From: Dysidea avara
Taxonomy: Eukaryota; Porifera; Demospongiae; Dictyoceratida; Dysideidae
Reading direction: 5' to 3'
Assembly: GCF_963678975.1 (NCBI RefSeq)
Contig: NC_089274.1
Span: 22,529,133 to 22,593,132 of the forward strand
DNA: 64,000 nucleotides
In this document: one piece after another, positions 1 through 12,100 of the stretch
How positions within the stretch are numbered: position 1 is the stretch's first letter
Layout: every line of letters starts with the position of its first letter
Notes under the pieces: generated by a model
What the model was told of the DNA's origin: nothing
What the model saw: the letters and a program-made list of their open reading frames with translations, nothing else
Databases searched by the model: none
Made by a program: the position numbers and the translations under genes

Positions 1-649
1 AATCCATCAAAATGCCCATCTCACCAGTTGTCATCAGTTTTAGGAAGTTTTACAAGTCAAACATGCTGGTTTACCTCTGCATCCTTGCTGGACCATTCAA
101 TCACCTTCGTGTGTGTAGGCACCTTTCTTCAGTCTCTTGAAAATGTCAGAGCACGCCAATTTGGCGCAACCACCAATACCAGTTAATGCTCATTTTGTTT
201 CATTGGTTCCAAGCAAAAATGACAGGAAAACCAGCAGAAATGTAATAGAGCGAAAATAGAGTTAGTCTAACTCTAAATATTGTACTCTACAGGTTTATAC
301 AAATGATTACCGAAATGAAAATTCCGATTATCAAAAACCACAATCGAAATTTCCATTCGTGTAGAGTTCCGAAGGGTGGATATTTAAAGCTAGACTAACT
401 TCAGTTGGGTTATGTAATATTTCTGCTGGATTTTCGTGGAATCAATGAAACAAAATAAGCAGTAAGTGGTGTTGATGGTTGCGCCCAAGTGGCGTGCTCT
501 GACATTTTCAAGAAACTGAAGAAAGGTGCCTACACACACGAAGGTGATTGAAATGTCCAGTAAAGATTTAGAGAGGCAAACCAGCATGTTTGACTTGTAA
601 AACTTCCTAAAACTGATGACAAATGGTGAGATGGGCATTTTGATGGATT
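1..649. repeat. Hairpin repeat (MITE-like), cut by the window edge
   Basis: Bases 1 to about 290 are repeated in inverted orientation at about 361-649, with a loop of roughly 70 bp. For example, the first nine bases reappear as their reverse complement at 641-649. The arms differ by scattered substitutions and small indels, so this is an old non-autonomous inverted-repeat element. The outer end of the left arm may continue beyond the window. Confidence 0.8.
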
Positions 650-1010
650 TTGGCCTCGATAAGAGAGCCGCCAGTGCCACCCTATGGACGAATATAACTA
701 AACAAGGATGCAGCATGACTTTAGAGAGGCAAAGCATCACGTTTGATGTGCAAAATTTCTTTAACGCACTGTAAATTGGTCGATATCTGCAAAATTCGTG
801 GATATCGGCTTTGGCGGTTTTTGAGGTCGCTAGAAGAGCTGCCAGACCAACCCTATGATTGAAAGCTACTGGCTATGGGTCTAGTAAGCTTTTGAGAAGT
901 AAACTAGCACATCTGGCTAGCAAAGGTTCCCGTCAGTGAATAAAATCGGCATTTTTGACGAATTTTTGACAGCCGTCGAGCTCAGCCAGATGGCAAACAA
1001 TTTTGGAATT
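558..1010. repeat. Diverged tandem repeat, about 150-180 bp unit
   Basis: Segments starting near 569, 721 and 890 share an order of blocks: a start like tttagagaggcaaa, then a block like gtttgacttgtaaaa, then a block like gaagagctgccag. Units 1 and 2 are clearly related and unit 3 is weak. The right arm of the preceding hairpin overlaps unit 1. No intact reading frame runs through it. Confidence 0.45.
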
Positions 1011-1800
1011 CCATGATATTTGGTGTGGTAGTAGTTGGACCCATGCCAGACCAGTTTGACCTGGGAGGGTTACTTTGGCATCGCTACTGTGTGCTTCAGT
1101 GGCATCGAAACTTTTTTCGAGTCCGAAATTTCATTTTCGCGATGCTGCGGCTGGAAATCGCTCCAGACAATGCAGCCACTGATGGTTTTAGTTTAGAGTA
1201 CAGTTAGTAAGAAAGGTTGAGAGTGCATATTATAGCTTTATAAGACATTTACTTGAAGATATAGCAAAAAATCTCGTAATTTGTAAGCATATTCGCCGAT
1301 TTTCACGACAAGACGTTAATGAAAAATAACACTAATCTGGCATTTTCTAAGTGGTACCTAACCTAGCATTTGTGGGTGGTTTGGTAGCTGATTCTCGGAG
1401 GTCGAAATTTCACGTTGCGGACCCTACATATGGTATGTACCATACGCATATGGTACAGAACAGAACTAGTAACTCACGTGATTACGGACTGTTTAATTTA
1501 TAGATTTGATTGTGGGTAATTTCAAGCTTGTGTATAGCGTTGCACCACGGGATTAGTAAAGGGACTGACTGTGGTAAGTATTTAGTTCATTAACTTAATT
1601 GTACAATTATATACTATGAATATGATTTAGCTGTATAGATGCTTAAGTCAACTCACTAGACTATAGCTACTTCCTGTAATTCGCTAGGGCTTCATCTTCA
1701 GTTATGATTATGCCGGATGATTATAATTATGATAATTGGAAGGCAGCAAAATGCTGATTACATCCAATGAAAAAAAAAAATAAAAATGGTTTGGGGATAT

Positions 1801-3460
1801 TTACAGATAACTAGCTAGAGTGTGTGCATTTGTTACAAAGTCTTTGTGATAGCATAAGGAGGGTAGATTGTTCCATTCTTTAATAGTTATGTAAAAATAA
1901 TTCATTTGGCATTTGGTGGTGTTGGCTGCTGGCAGTATGAGTCTGAGTGGGTGGTATTGTCTTGTGCTGGTGGATTGTGGAAGAAAGTAATTGGGTATTT
2001 GTAATGCTGGCTCTTGCTGGTGAGTAATTCTGTGAAATAAAGATAATCTAGATGCTTTACGTCTCTGTTCCAGTATGGTCCAATTAAGATTGTCTAGCAT
2101 TGTTGCTACACTACTCTGAAAACTGTAATCTGACTACACCCACCTTGCTGCTCGCCTCTGAACCATTTCAAGTTTGTAAATAGTCTGTTGATGTGGATCC
2201 CAAACTTGAGTGGCATATTCAAGAATTGGTCGCACAAGTGTTGTGTAAGCGTCTGATTTTACCTTACTGTTACATTTACTTAGATTTCTTTTTATAAAAT
2301 TCAACATCCTGGTGGCTTTGTTTGTAATGTTATTAATGTGAGGTGCCCATGAGAGTGAATTGTCTAGAAGTATCCCTAAATACTTGTATGTGTTACTGGA
2401 TTTGATGGTCTGGTTGTTTAAAGTATAGTTATTTATGAGAGGTAGATGACGTCTCGTAAATCTCAGTAAGACACATTTGTTGATATTAAACTTCATCTGC
2501 CACCTCTGTGCCCATCTAGAAATTTCATCAATATCTTTCTGCAACAGAACCACATCATCTTCATTACTAATTGTTCGGTAGACAACACAATCATCCGCAA
2601 AAAGTCGAATAGATGACAAGATGTTACTGTTAATATCGTTTATATATAGTAAGAACATAAGGGGCCCTAATACAGTACCTTGTGGGACACCAGAAATAAC
2701 TGAAACAAAATCAGATTCGTTACCATTCACCAGTACTCTTTGTGTTCGTTTTGTCAGCCATTCAGAAATCCAGCAATGTATCCTGTCGTCAATTCCATAA
2801 TATTGCAATTTCTTAAGCAGGCATTGGTGGGGTACAGTGTCGAAGCCTTAGCGAAATCTAAGAAGAGTACATCAACTTGTTTGTGGCTATCTATACTATT
2901 AGCTAATTCTTTGATAATGGTAAGCAGCTGGGTGGTGCATGAGTGTCCTGATCTGAATCCATGTTGGAAAGAGTTAAGTATGTTATTCTTCTCTAGGTGT
3001 GACATTATAGAGTGGTAAATTATGTGTTCCATCACCTAGAACATACAGATGTCAGTGAGATGGATCTATAATTTACTGGCATGGATCGATCCCCTTTCTT
3101 ATAAACAGGTACGATATTAGCTTGGAGCCAGTCACTAGGAAGGACCCCTTCGTTAAATGATTGGGTGAATATAATTTGTAATATTGGGGAGATTTCTGCA
3201 GCACATAATTTGAGAATACGTGTAGGGATAGTATCTGGACCAGCAGATTTACTGGGATCCAGTTTTTCCAATATACATTCAATACCATGAGTAGAGAAAT
3301 TGATATCTTGGATTTTGGGAAACTGGTTGGAGCGTAAAGTAGGAATATGAGCATTTTTGTGTGTAAAAACAGATTAAAATTGTTGGTTTAGTGCCTTTGC
3401 TTTGTCTGCAGGAGAAGTAAATATTTCATCATTAACACGAAGAGTATTGATGTCTGTATG
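1801..3460 (-). mobile_element. 5'-truncated non-LTR (LINE, CR1/jockey-like) retrotransposon, broken reverse transcriptase
   Basis: Reading the minus strand from about 3450 to 1801, successive frames encode a LINE reverse transcriptase. First comes the fingers block KSAGPDTIPTRIL (3271-3032), then the QHGFRSGHSCTTQL block (3035-2754), then the palm with GVPQGTVLGPLMF and the catalytic box FADD (2808-2134), and finally a C-terminal region (2100-1801). The frame changes near 3030, near 2830-2750 and near 2110, and there is an in-frame stop near 3380, so the protein is not made. No endonuclease domain precedes the reverse transcriptase, which fits the usual 5' truncation of LINE copies. Clade assignment to CR1/jockey is by general resemblance only. 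No poly-A tail or target duplication was found. Confidence 0.85.
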
Positions 3461-5755
3461 ATCACATCAGTTACCCGGGCTAATTCTTCAATTAGCAGGG
3501 CTTAAGCCTGGGTGTGGCTACATCTCTGCTCTTCAGTGCTGACTAACCCAGAGATCCATAATGTGCCGGTGGGCTTGGTAATGGTACATGCGTTTTTGGA
3601 GGGTGACCATGGTTTATTTTTCACATGAACGTTTAGAGCAAATCATCTGGAAACACTGACCTGCTTCATGATAACATACTGATTGTGGGTTTATATATAG
3701 CCGGGAAGGAGAAGTTGTACCGTATAGCCAAAATATTTCAAGGGAGTCCTCCTAGTACATTTTGGGATTGTTTGCAAATCCACAAAAAATTAAACATTAG
3801 GTAACTGCTCAACTTTGGCAAAACTTGAAACTGACCTATAACTAATTTATACGAAAATGTTGTGTAGCATGGTGATTATAATGTATAGCTAAATTAAATT
3901 CAATTTCTGCAATTCAGTGAACAATGTGACTGCATCATTTTATGCTCCGGCATAGCTAATTAGCTAGCTATTATAGCTACACAAATTTACTAGTGCAGAG
4001 AAACTCATTATGCAGCATGGCAAGTGTTTTTTGAAAGTACTTTACACATAATTATACATGACCATGTTAACATAATGCCACATCGGTGACATCACCAATT
4101 TGGTTTTTCAATGTTTATTCAGACACATCCACACTTGTAATAATTATTATTGCATGTATAATCAAAATCATTTGATTGCTTTGCTCCTGGGATGCATGTA
4201 GACCATGCAACATACATATGCATGTAGCACAGCACTGATAACAGTTTTACAATTCTCCACATCAGGAAGGCAAATACTTATTACGATTAATGCACCACAA
4301 TAAAGATTTAGCATAAACCAGGGGCTAAAAGGGGGGCTAGTTGTGGCCAAAAAGCTAGTTGTAAAATGCACTACAGAAAAGTACAAACTCAAAGTTAAGT
4401 GTTGTACATCTTGACTCTTTTACAATTTACTACAGGGAAGTACCTCAAGATCCAATCTTGAGATAGTCTTTTCAATAATTTTCCATTTCATGGTCTACTT
4501 TTTGATTAAAAATTGCCTTATAAGGCCATGAAAAGTTGATTATATGTTTCTGGTTCCCTTCCTGGTCATTTTTTTGCTGAATGAATTGCACAATCACCAT
4601 ACAATAATTTATAACATTTGAAAAGTTTTCGTGTCTTCTAAACACTTTTTATTACAAAGATGCACTAACTTTATACATCAACTTTGTTTTCCCCTATAGC
4701 CTGCTAATTTCATGTATTGCTACATATGTCAAATGTAGTGTAGTAAATGTACCACATCAAAAAAAAAAAAAAGCCTGGTCAATTTTGGGGAATAGGTAGG
4801 ACCAGAAACATATAATTAACTTTGCACGGCCTAATCTTAATTTTCTTTCAATATTAATGTAATTGCCTTAAAACAAGGCTTGCATGCATGTACATAACTA
4901 TACATATAGTTCTTATTTAAATTTTGACCCTTCAGCTTGCTATTTTCTTACATCATTTCCAGATCTCAATCATTTCTCTAAAATTGCTTCCAGATTCAAC
5001 CTTGGTACATGCACTTACATTTCAAAAATTCTGAGAGTATGCCCCAGACTCCACTATATATAGTTAGTCAAAAATCCCTAGTTTTCCTCTTTTTCACACA
5101 AGCCCTCCTTACTTTAACTGTTTGAACATGGCAATGTACAGCACAAAAAGCACTTACTTCATACACTATATGTGTACCCCCCAGTCTCAGGTTATAGGTA
5201 GTTGTAAAAAATAGTTTTTTTAGCCACTGGCATAAATAAACATCACCAAAATGCATAAACTGCAGTATCTGAGTGTGATAGTTTTAAAGGCCACAGTTAT
5301 GAGAGATGTTTTTTTTCTCACTCAGCCATTATATTTATTTCCAACATGGTTCTTATGTAACCACATTTATGGATGCATTTATGTACAGTATAAGACCACC
5401 AAGCGAACTATGTTGGGAAAAGTGCTTCAGAAGTTTCTCTGCGTGTACAGGACAGTCTGGCTGCAGAGGACTCTCATATACAGGTAGTTAAGTGAGGACT
5501 TGCCAATGTGTGATTATAGAATAAAAACATCCAAGAATTACATTTTACAAGTACCCATTGACATTCCCTTCTGTAGAAATGGACTTCACCACTTTGCAGC
5601 ATGCAGTATTTTTGCTCCCAAATTAGTTTCTGATTTCAAATCTTGGTAATCAAAAATACACAAGTATGATGTGTTGGTACTAAGATCATACCTTTTTTAT
5701 AGTAACTATCATGGTATTAATAAAGGATGTTAAAAATTTAAAGATACATATATTT
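3461..5755. other. Non-coding stretch 3' of the TAB1-like gene
   Basis: I see no convincing gene here. The short frames lack recognisable domains or splice logic. There is an A-run at 4759-4771. A minus-strand AATAAA (tttatt on plus, 5334-5339) lies about 420 bp past the TAB1-like stop codon and could be its polyadenylation signal, but this is weak. Confidence 0.4.
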
Positions 5756-6107
5756 TCAGTGAAACTTGTAAATTAACAAGGTCATGTCATCTCTTTTCCG
5801 ATTGGCTATTGCGATTTCAGAATGAGGATCTTGACAAGCTGATTTCTGAAACAAGTCATGCTGAATGTGACGAATTTTTTTCAGAATTTCCATGGCTGTA
5901 CTATTGTTGTTAAATCCATTCCTTTCTACATGCTGATCAATTATACCAACCAATATGTCATTTCCAGTATTACTAGATAATCCTGCTACTGCTTCTACTG
6001 TCTTGTATACTCCATCAGACATCAGGATGAGGTATTTGAAGAATGGATCACCAACTGGAACTGACATGACATGAGGTACTGCAAGTCCTGGTTCACAAGT
6101 AGCATGG
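5756..6107 (-). CDS. TAB1: TAB1-like gene, exon 3 (C-terminal part of PP2C fold)
   Basis: The acceptor is ttatatcatag|cc on the minus strand. The first base completes the codon split with exon 2 (W in the read-through becomes C). The exon encodes residues 343-459: [13 protein letters not shown], the metal-site motif SDG, and the last PP2C motif RDDMTLL, followed by TGA at 5758-5756. No good donor lies before the stop that would allow an extra tail exon. Confidence 0.88.
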
Positions 6108-9100
6108 CTATGATATAAGATTAAAAGAAGAAAATATTATTATTATTTATATCACAAACAGTAATACACCCACACAACACTACTACCATATGAACATCAT
6201 TTATACAAGTAGAATTTTAAGTTGGATTAGGCCTGGATCAAAGGATAAAAAAAGTAGTGAAACAAGGGAATAGCTAAAAAGTAGTGAAACAAGAGAGGTT
6301 ACCTACCGTATAGCTCCAAATTTTCGTGGTCTTAAATTTTCGTGGTCTTAAATTTTCGTGAGCGATGGAATATAATTTGACAAATATAAAATTTCGTGAT
6401 AAAATTTTCGTGAATGCAGCAACATTTCGTGAACGAATAATTCTTGTGGGTGCTACTCAAAGGTTGCTGGTAAGATTCTGTGAGGGAGTTATCAGCAATT
6501 GTGCTATGAATATGATTTAAGTAACCATTATACAGACAGCTGGCTGCTATGCCATAGCTACATGCGTGTAGGTCACGAATCACCACGGGACGATCACGAC
6601 ACCAGAATCCATTTCAGTGCCATTTTCAATAAGTGTGTGAGATACTGAACATATCAATCAGTGCTATAGCTATACGAGGATGGATGATGCTAGCCTTGCA
6701 GTGGTAACATACGAGTATAATTCGAAAATTCGAGGTTACCATGTATATCAAGAAGTATGGACACCTTTTCTTGGTGAAACTCTGCCATGCTCGCCAGAAG
6801 ATGGAAACTCACACGACCCATTCTGTGTGAAAGTAACCAAAAGAGATGTTGGAACTGTTGGACATCTGCCAATAACAATAAGCTCTTCATGCTCAGTGTT
6901 TTTGCAGATGGGAGGAGCAATCTCTTGTAGAGTTACTGGAAGCAGATGCTATTCTCGAGATTTAAACCAAGGTGGGTTGGAGATACCGTGTGTATTGGTG
7001 TTTCAGGGTAGCAACTGTCTTGTCTCTAAAGCAAAGAAAATGTTGCAGCTATGTGAGCAAAAACCAAATAATATAAAAGCTACTACTGCACAAGACACAC
7101 CAAAGGAAGCCTTAAAAGATGGGGAAGATCTCCCAGGAAATCCAGCCAAAAAAATTAAAGTTGAAGAGGAGGAAAGTACATCGAGATGTGACCATAATAA
7201 TGAAGATGTTTGGCTGCATCACAAAATCCGACTGTCTTTAGAAGATAGAAATGCCGTGTCCAATGGACGACAGTTAAACGACAAGCACATAAGTTTTGCT
7301 CAGATTATTTTGAAGGAGAAATTTCCAGACATTACAGGCTTACAGTTAACATTGCTACAAACTAAATTCAAACTTGACATTCGTACACCATTGGTTCAAA
7401 TTCTGCATGTCCATGGTAATCACTGGATAACATTTTCTAATCTACAGTGTGAGGCTGGGAAGATTTTAATTTATGATTCCATATTCAACACAGTTGATTC
7501 TCAAGTAAGGCAGCTGGTTGAAAATATTTGTGGTTCAGATATCAATACCAGCATCCATGGTAAAATGCCAAAGCAAGCTGGGACCACAGATTGTGGTGCC
7601 TTTGCTATTGCTACTGCTACCTCACTTCTACATGGAATAAATCCTAGTGAATACACACAATCACTGATACGATCTCATTTAATCCAGTGTTTTGAAAATC
7701 TTGATTTAACACCATTTCCTTAAGTTAAATATGTACTACAAATAATATTAATTATTGTACTATTACTGTTGTAACCATACATTTATGTGATGTTTTAATA
7801 ATATACAAAGCTACTTGTTAAGAATGTCTAAAATTCCAACATGCCTAAAGCCATTGACAACAATCTCAGGTCTAGACTTGAGGTAATCGTACAACTCAAT
7901 CATCCATCTTGCTCCTACAGGTTTCACAATGCTTAACCTGAGATCCACAGGTTGTAGTCGTCTGCTCAAAGGGCCACTTCCGAGCTGCTCAGTTATTTTG
8001 GCAGCATACCATTCATTAAACTTTGCACGAAGGAAGTCCTTAGCTGGTTTATTAACGCTGACATCTAGAGGCTGCAACGTATCCGTACAGTTGGGTGGCA
8101 CAATTACATAAAAGATGTTATTGGCTTTTAGTAATGACAGCACCCTATCGGTAACTTGACCACTGAATTCATCGAAGATAACCAATGAAGGGTAGGTTGG
8201 TGGGAGTTTCAAAGTTGTCTTCTTTTCTTGTAAATAAGGAAAAATGATTTTGCTGATATATTCCACCATTGTATCCTCGTTGCACCAGTGGTTGTGTGTT
8301 GCTGTGATGTGCCATTTCGGTGGAAATGAGACAGAAGGAAGGCACTTCGTTGTTGTTCCTTTGTAAACAAGTTGAACAGGAAGAAAATCTCCTGTTAAAC
8401 TCCCAGCAAAAACTGCAGTTATCTGCCTCTTATCGTTAATGCCAGCAATCTCTACCCTTTTTGATCCCTCCTTCTCCATCGTCCATTCTGACACTGGGAT
8501 GTATTTAATCCCTGTCCGGTCCCAGTTTATTATTAGATCATAAGGTATCTCTGCCATTTCCACAACTGCCTTGATGTCAAGCAGGAACTGGTATCTTACT
8601 TCTTCAAAATTCTTCACAACCAACTTGGACTTTGTTGTTGCCTTCCGCTTAACAAAGTTCATTTTCCCCAAGAAATAATTTGCTCAACTTTTCTTCAAGG
8701 CGATGTGACCACCATTGCATTCTAATGACATCGGCTCTCGATGCTGCACTATTCCAGTTCCTGCAGCTATTACAATGGAGGTGTTGACAACCCCTCCAGC
8801 TTCTCTTATGGTCCAGATATATAAACGTAAATCCTTGCTTAGCTTGTCACTTAACATTGCTGGCCTACCCCTCTTCTTTTTTCAAGTTCGTCAATGGAAA
8901 TTATCTCGTTAGTTTCTTTTCTGTGCGATTCAGTAGTTCTGATGATCTCCTTTTTCCAGTCATTTACTGTACTCCACTTTAACTCTGGATGCTTTGTGGC
9001 AAAATGCTTGATAGCTGTCGCTGTGCCGTGTTGGACGGCATAATTACCAATGGCAGCTCTCTCTTTGTCAGTATAAAAGGCATAACTCCCTCGCTTTCCA

Positions 9101-12100
9101 ATGCCTGATGGATGGCAGCGAGAATCATCACTAACAAACTTTTGCACCGCGTTATTTGCTGCCTGAATTGTAGACGATGGCACAAGCTTCGACAGTGGTC
9201 CATCCGGACTGGGCAGGACTGCGGCCACAGCATTGGAATACGAGGTGGCAGATGAATTTGAAGACTTTGGCTTAAAATACTTGTAAAGAGACATCACTTC
9301 CGTTTGAACACTGACTCTCTAATAGCTATTGTAAAAATTAAAATTTCGTGAATAATATTTTCGTGATCACATGCAAATTCACGAAAATCACGAAAATTTG
9401 AGACCACGAAAATTTGGAGCTATACGGTATACCTGCAGATATACTAATGGATATTTAATTCCTATACTGCAGTCTATAACCATAGGAATGTGTATTTTAC
9501 GCCAGCTGAACATAGTGAATTAGGTTGAAAATAGCCTCCTTTCGGTTTTGATGGATATGCATGTGCTATCACGTACGTAATTGGCAACTGGTATAAAAGG
9601 CATGATGTGTGAAGATCATCAATTCCAAGCTGCGTTTTCTTGTAGACAGGCTACTTCTATGAGGCAACAGAGTAGAAGCTAGATGCACTAATCAGAACGG
9701 TCTCAACCATTGCACACCAGCAGAAAGACACCCAGAGAGACCTGGATGAGAAGTTTAAGAAGCTCAAGGAGGATGTGGTGGCCTCCCAAGAGGACACAAA
9801 GGAGTGAGCTCTTAAATGGGCGAAGCAAGACCGCCCACTGGAGAAGCAGTACCTGTTTAATGCTGAAGTCGGGGACAGAATTGAGTCGATGGTGAAGAAG
9901 ATCAAGAAGATCAGCACCCCAACAGAGAAAGATGCCAAAGTGGCCCAGGAGGCTCTCAACGAGCTTCATGAAGGTATCGAGACACTGGCTGAGTAACAGA
10001 AGCATATCTGCATAGCAGATCAATTTAAGAATAGCTGGAGGGCAGTAGCAGCTTACAGGGCTGGGGGGGCCAGGGGACAGCGAAGAGGACACTAAAAAGA
10101 TCAAGCCAGCTGATAAAGACGTGGATCATGAAGTAACACGTGATGAGAGAGACCCTACCAGAGAGGCAGAAGAAGTCCCAACCTCTGCAGCCACCACCTA
10201 GCTACCAGCATTATGGTCCACAGTGGCTCCAGCCAGGGCCACCACCACCAGCGCCGCCGCCACCACTAACGTTTCAACCATCCCCTTCAAGGCAGCAGTT
10301 TGTGAGCAATAGGCTACCTGGCCCATGTTTCAACTGTTACCAGTTCGGCCACTATAGGACAAATTGCCCTAGGTTGGGAAGGCCACAGTATCCTTTGATC
10401 AATGATGCATGTGTCAATACTGTTGTATGTGGTAATCCTATGTGTAAGGGCAGTACCATTTCATCACATTTGGTGAATGATACTAATGTATGTGTTGATG
10501 CTATGTGTAAGGGTACTATTTTCTTGTCACATAATGACAGAATTGTTGGGTATGTTAATGTTGATAAGTCTCTCAGTATGATGGCATGCCAGGGTGTTAG
10601 TGTTGATAAGTCTCAAAGTAATAAGGACTGCCAGGTTACTTATGAGGCTTCTAGTGTTGACAACCCCACCAAAAGGAATAATTCTTCCTATCACTGCACA
10701 GAGGGCCAGGGTAGTGTTGATGAGTCACAGTGTGACACTGCATGCAGTCAGGTTGTTTTAGTATCCCTAGTGTGCATGAATCAGTTGATCGTACAGTAAG
10801 AGGCAATTCTAATACACTTTCTCCTACATCAGGTGATGCTATAGGGAGAGCAGGGGATAACAGGGCTGCTAGGTATAAGAAAGTATCAGGCCATGGTGAC
10901 CAGGGGAAAACAAAAATTTACAGGGAGATACCCAATAAACCCATCAGGGACACAGTAGTAATTCAAGGGGTAACCATGAGGAACAGGTAACCCAACTCGG
11001 AGACCAGAGCCATTCAGACATAGGGCCTAATTGCCAACCGATAACAGTGTTTTGGGGGGTAGAGCAAGGGGAGTCCCAACAGCAAGTAGGCGATGTCCAG
11101 GGTAGGCCTAGAAAGTGCCTGAATTTTTGGGAGGAAACATTGGACCCAGCACCATGGATCAGCAGCTGTATCTCAGAGGGGTACAAGCTTCCCCTTCAGG
11201 CAATACCTAATATAGTAGGCCTAACCAGCAATCTGCATTGGACAACAAAGAGCTATACAGGAGCTAGTTGCATAGCAAGGGTTTTTGAGTCCCCACGTAG
11301 TTGAAGTCCTCTGTTTGTAGTAACGAATAGCACTGGGAAATTACAGCTGGTACTGAACTTGCAATACTTGAATCAGTTCCTTTGGTTGGACACATTTAAA
11401 TAAGAGGACATGAGGACGACAATGCTAATGTTCCAGAAAAATGATTATGTGTTTTCCTTTGATCTCAAAAGTGGCTACCACCACATAAATATATATATAT
11501 ATATATAGCCTCAAAGGCATTATCTGGGTTTCAGCTGGGAAATACACGGAATAACTCAGTATTATGTATTTGCAGTGTTACCATTTGGCCTAGCATCAGC
11601 TTGTTATGCTTTTACACCATCCCAACAGACCTCATGGCTTGGATTTGATCTGGACCTGGAGTAAGGGGTAATATCTGTCCCGGAGGGAAAGATTGCTGCC
11701 CTGAAGTCACAGTTGGGCCAAGTGGTGTCAGCAAACCATGTGAAGGCCTGTCAGTTGGCTAGTATTATAGGCAAGATAATTGCTATGTTCCTGGCAGTAG
11801 GCCCTGTCAGTTGACTGATGACGCAGGAGCATGTACTTCTTATTGAACAACCGGCAATACTGGTGTAATAGGATTAATTATGTTATTGATGTATGCGTAA
11901 TCTTGTATCTGGTGATCCACACGTGACCTCCTTCTGTCGTCCATGTGCTTGAGTTGTAAGTGTGATCTTTTGTTGTAGTGGTTGAAACCCGGGACAATGG
12001 CAACAGGAACTATGATCTGTTTACCAGAGCCTTTGGAAGATGGAAACGCTAAGTCATGGTTCAGGTGATTCAATGTGTGCGCCGCAGCCAATGAGTGGGA

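Larger units (their letters stand above)
6306..9427. mobile_element. pogo-type (Tc1/mariner superfamily) DNA transposon, 3122 bp
   Basis: The terminal inverted repeats start CCGTATAGCTCCAAATTTTC at both ends and contain repeated AAATTTTCGTG blocks. A TA dinucleotide flanks each end (6304-6305 and 9428-9429), the expected target duplication for this superfamily. Inside are two convergent genes: an intact HIRAN-Ulp1-like reading frame on plus and a broken DDE transposase on minus. The element sits in intron 2 of the TAB1-like gene and inside another repeat, so its pre-insertion site can be read directly. Confidence 0.92.
6235..9455 (+). repeat. Left copy of a roughly 100 bp inverted repeat, split by the pogo element
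   Basis: 6235-6303 plus 9428-9455 form one repeat, starting ggatcaaagga and containing agtagtgaaacaagggaat, that was interrupted by the pogo element at 6306-9427. The same sequence is present in reverse complement at 19448-19539. The pair could be the inverted termini of the DIRS-type element, or two independent copies of a dispersed family. Related tgtttcacta-type ends occur at 43517-43775 and about 43940-44020. Confidence 0.6.

Noticed and set aside
390-740. 116-codon minus-strand open frame
   Set aside because: It lies within the hairpin and tandem repeat; the opposite arm lacks an equivalent frame and no domain is seen.
10944-11304. Overlapping frames on both strands after the DIRS gag
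   Set aside because: No domain; treated as decayed DIRS linker sequence.
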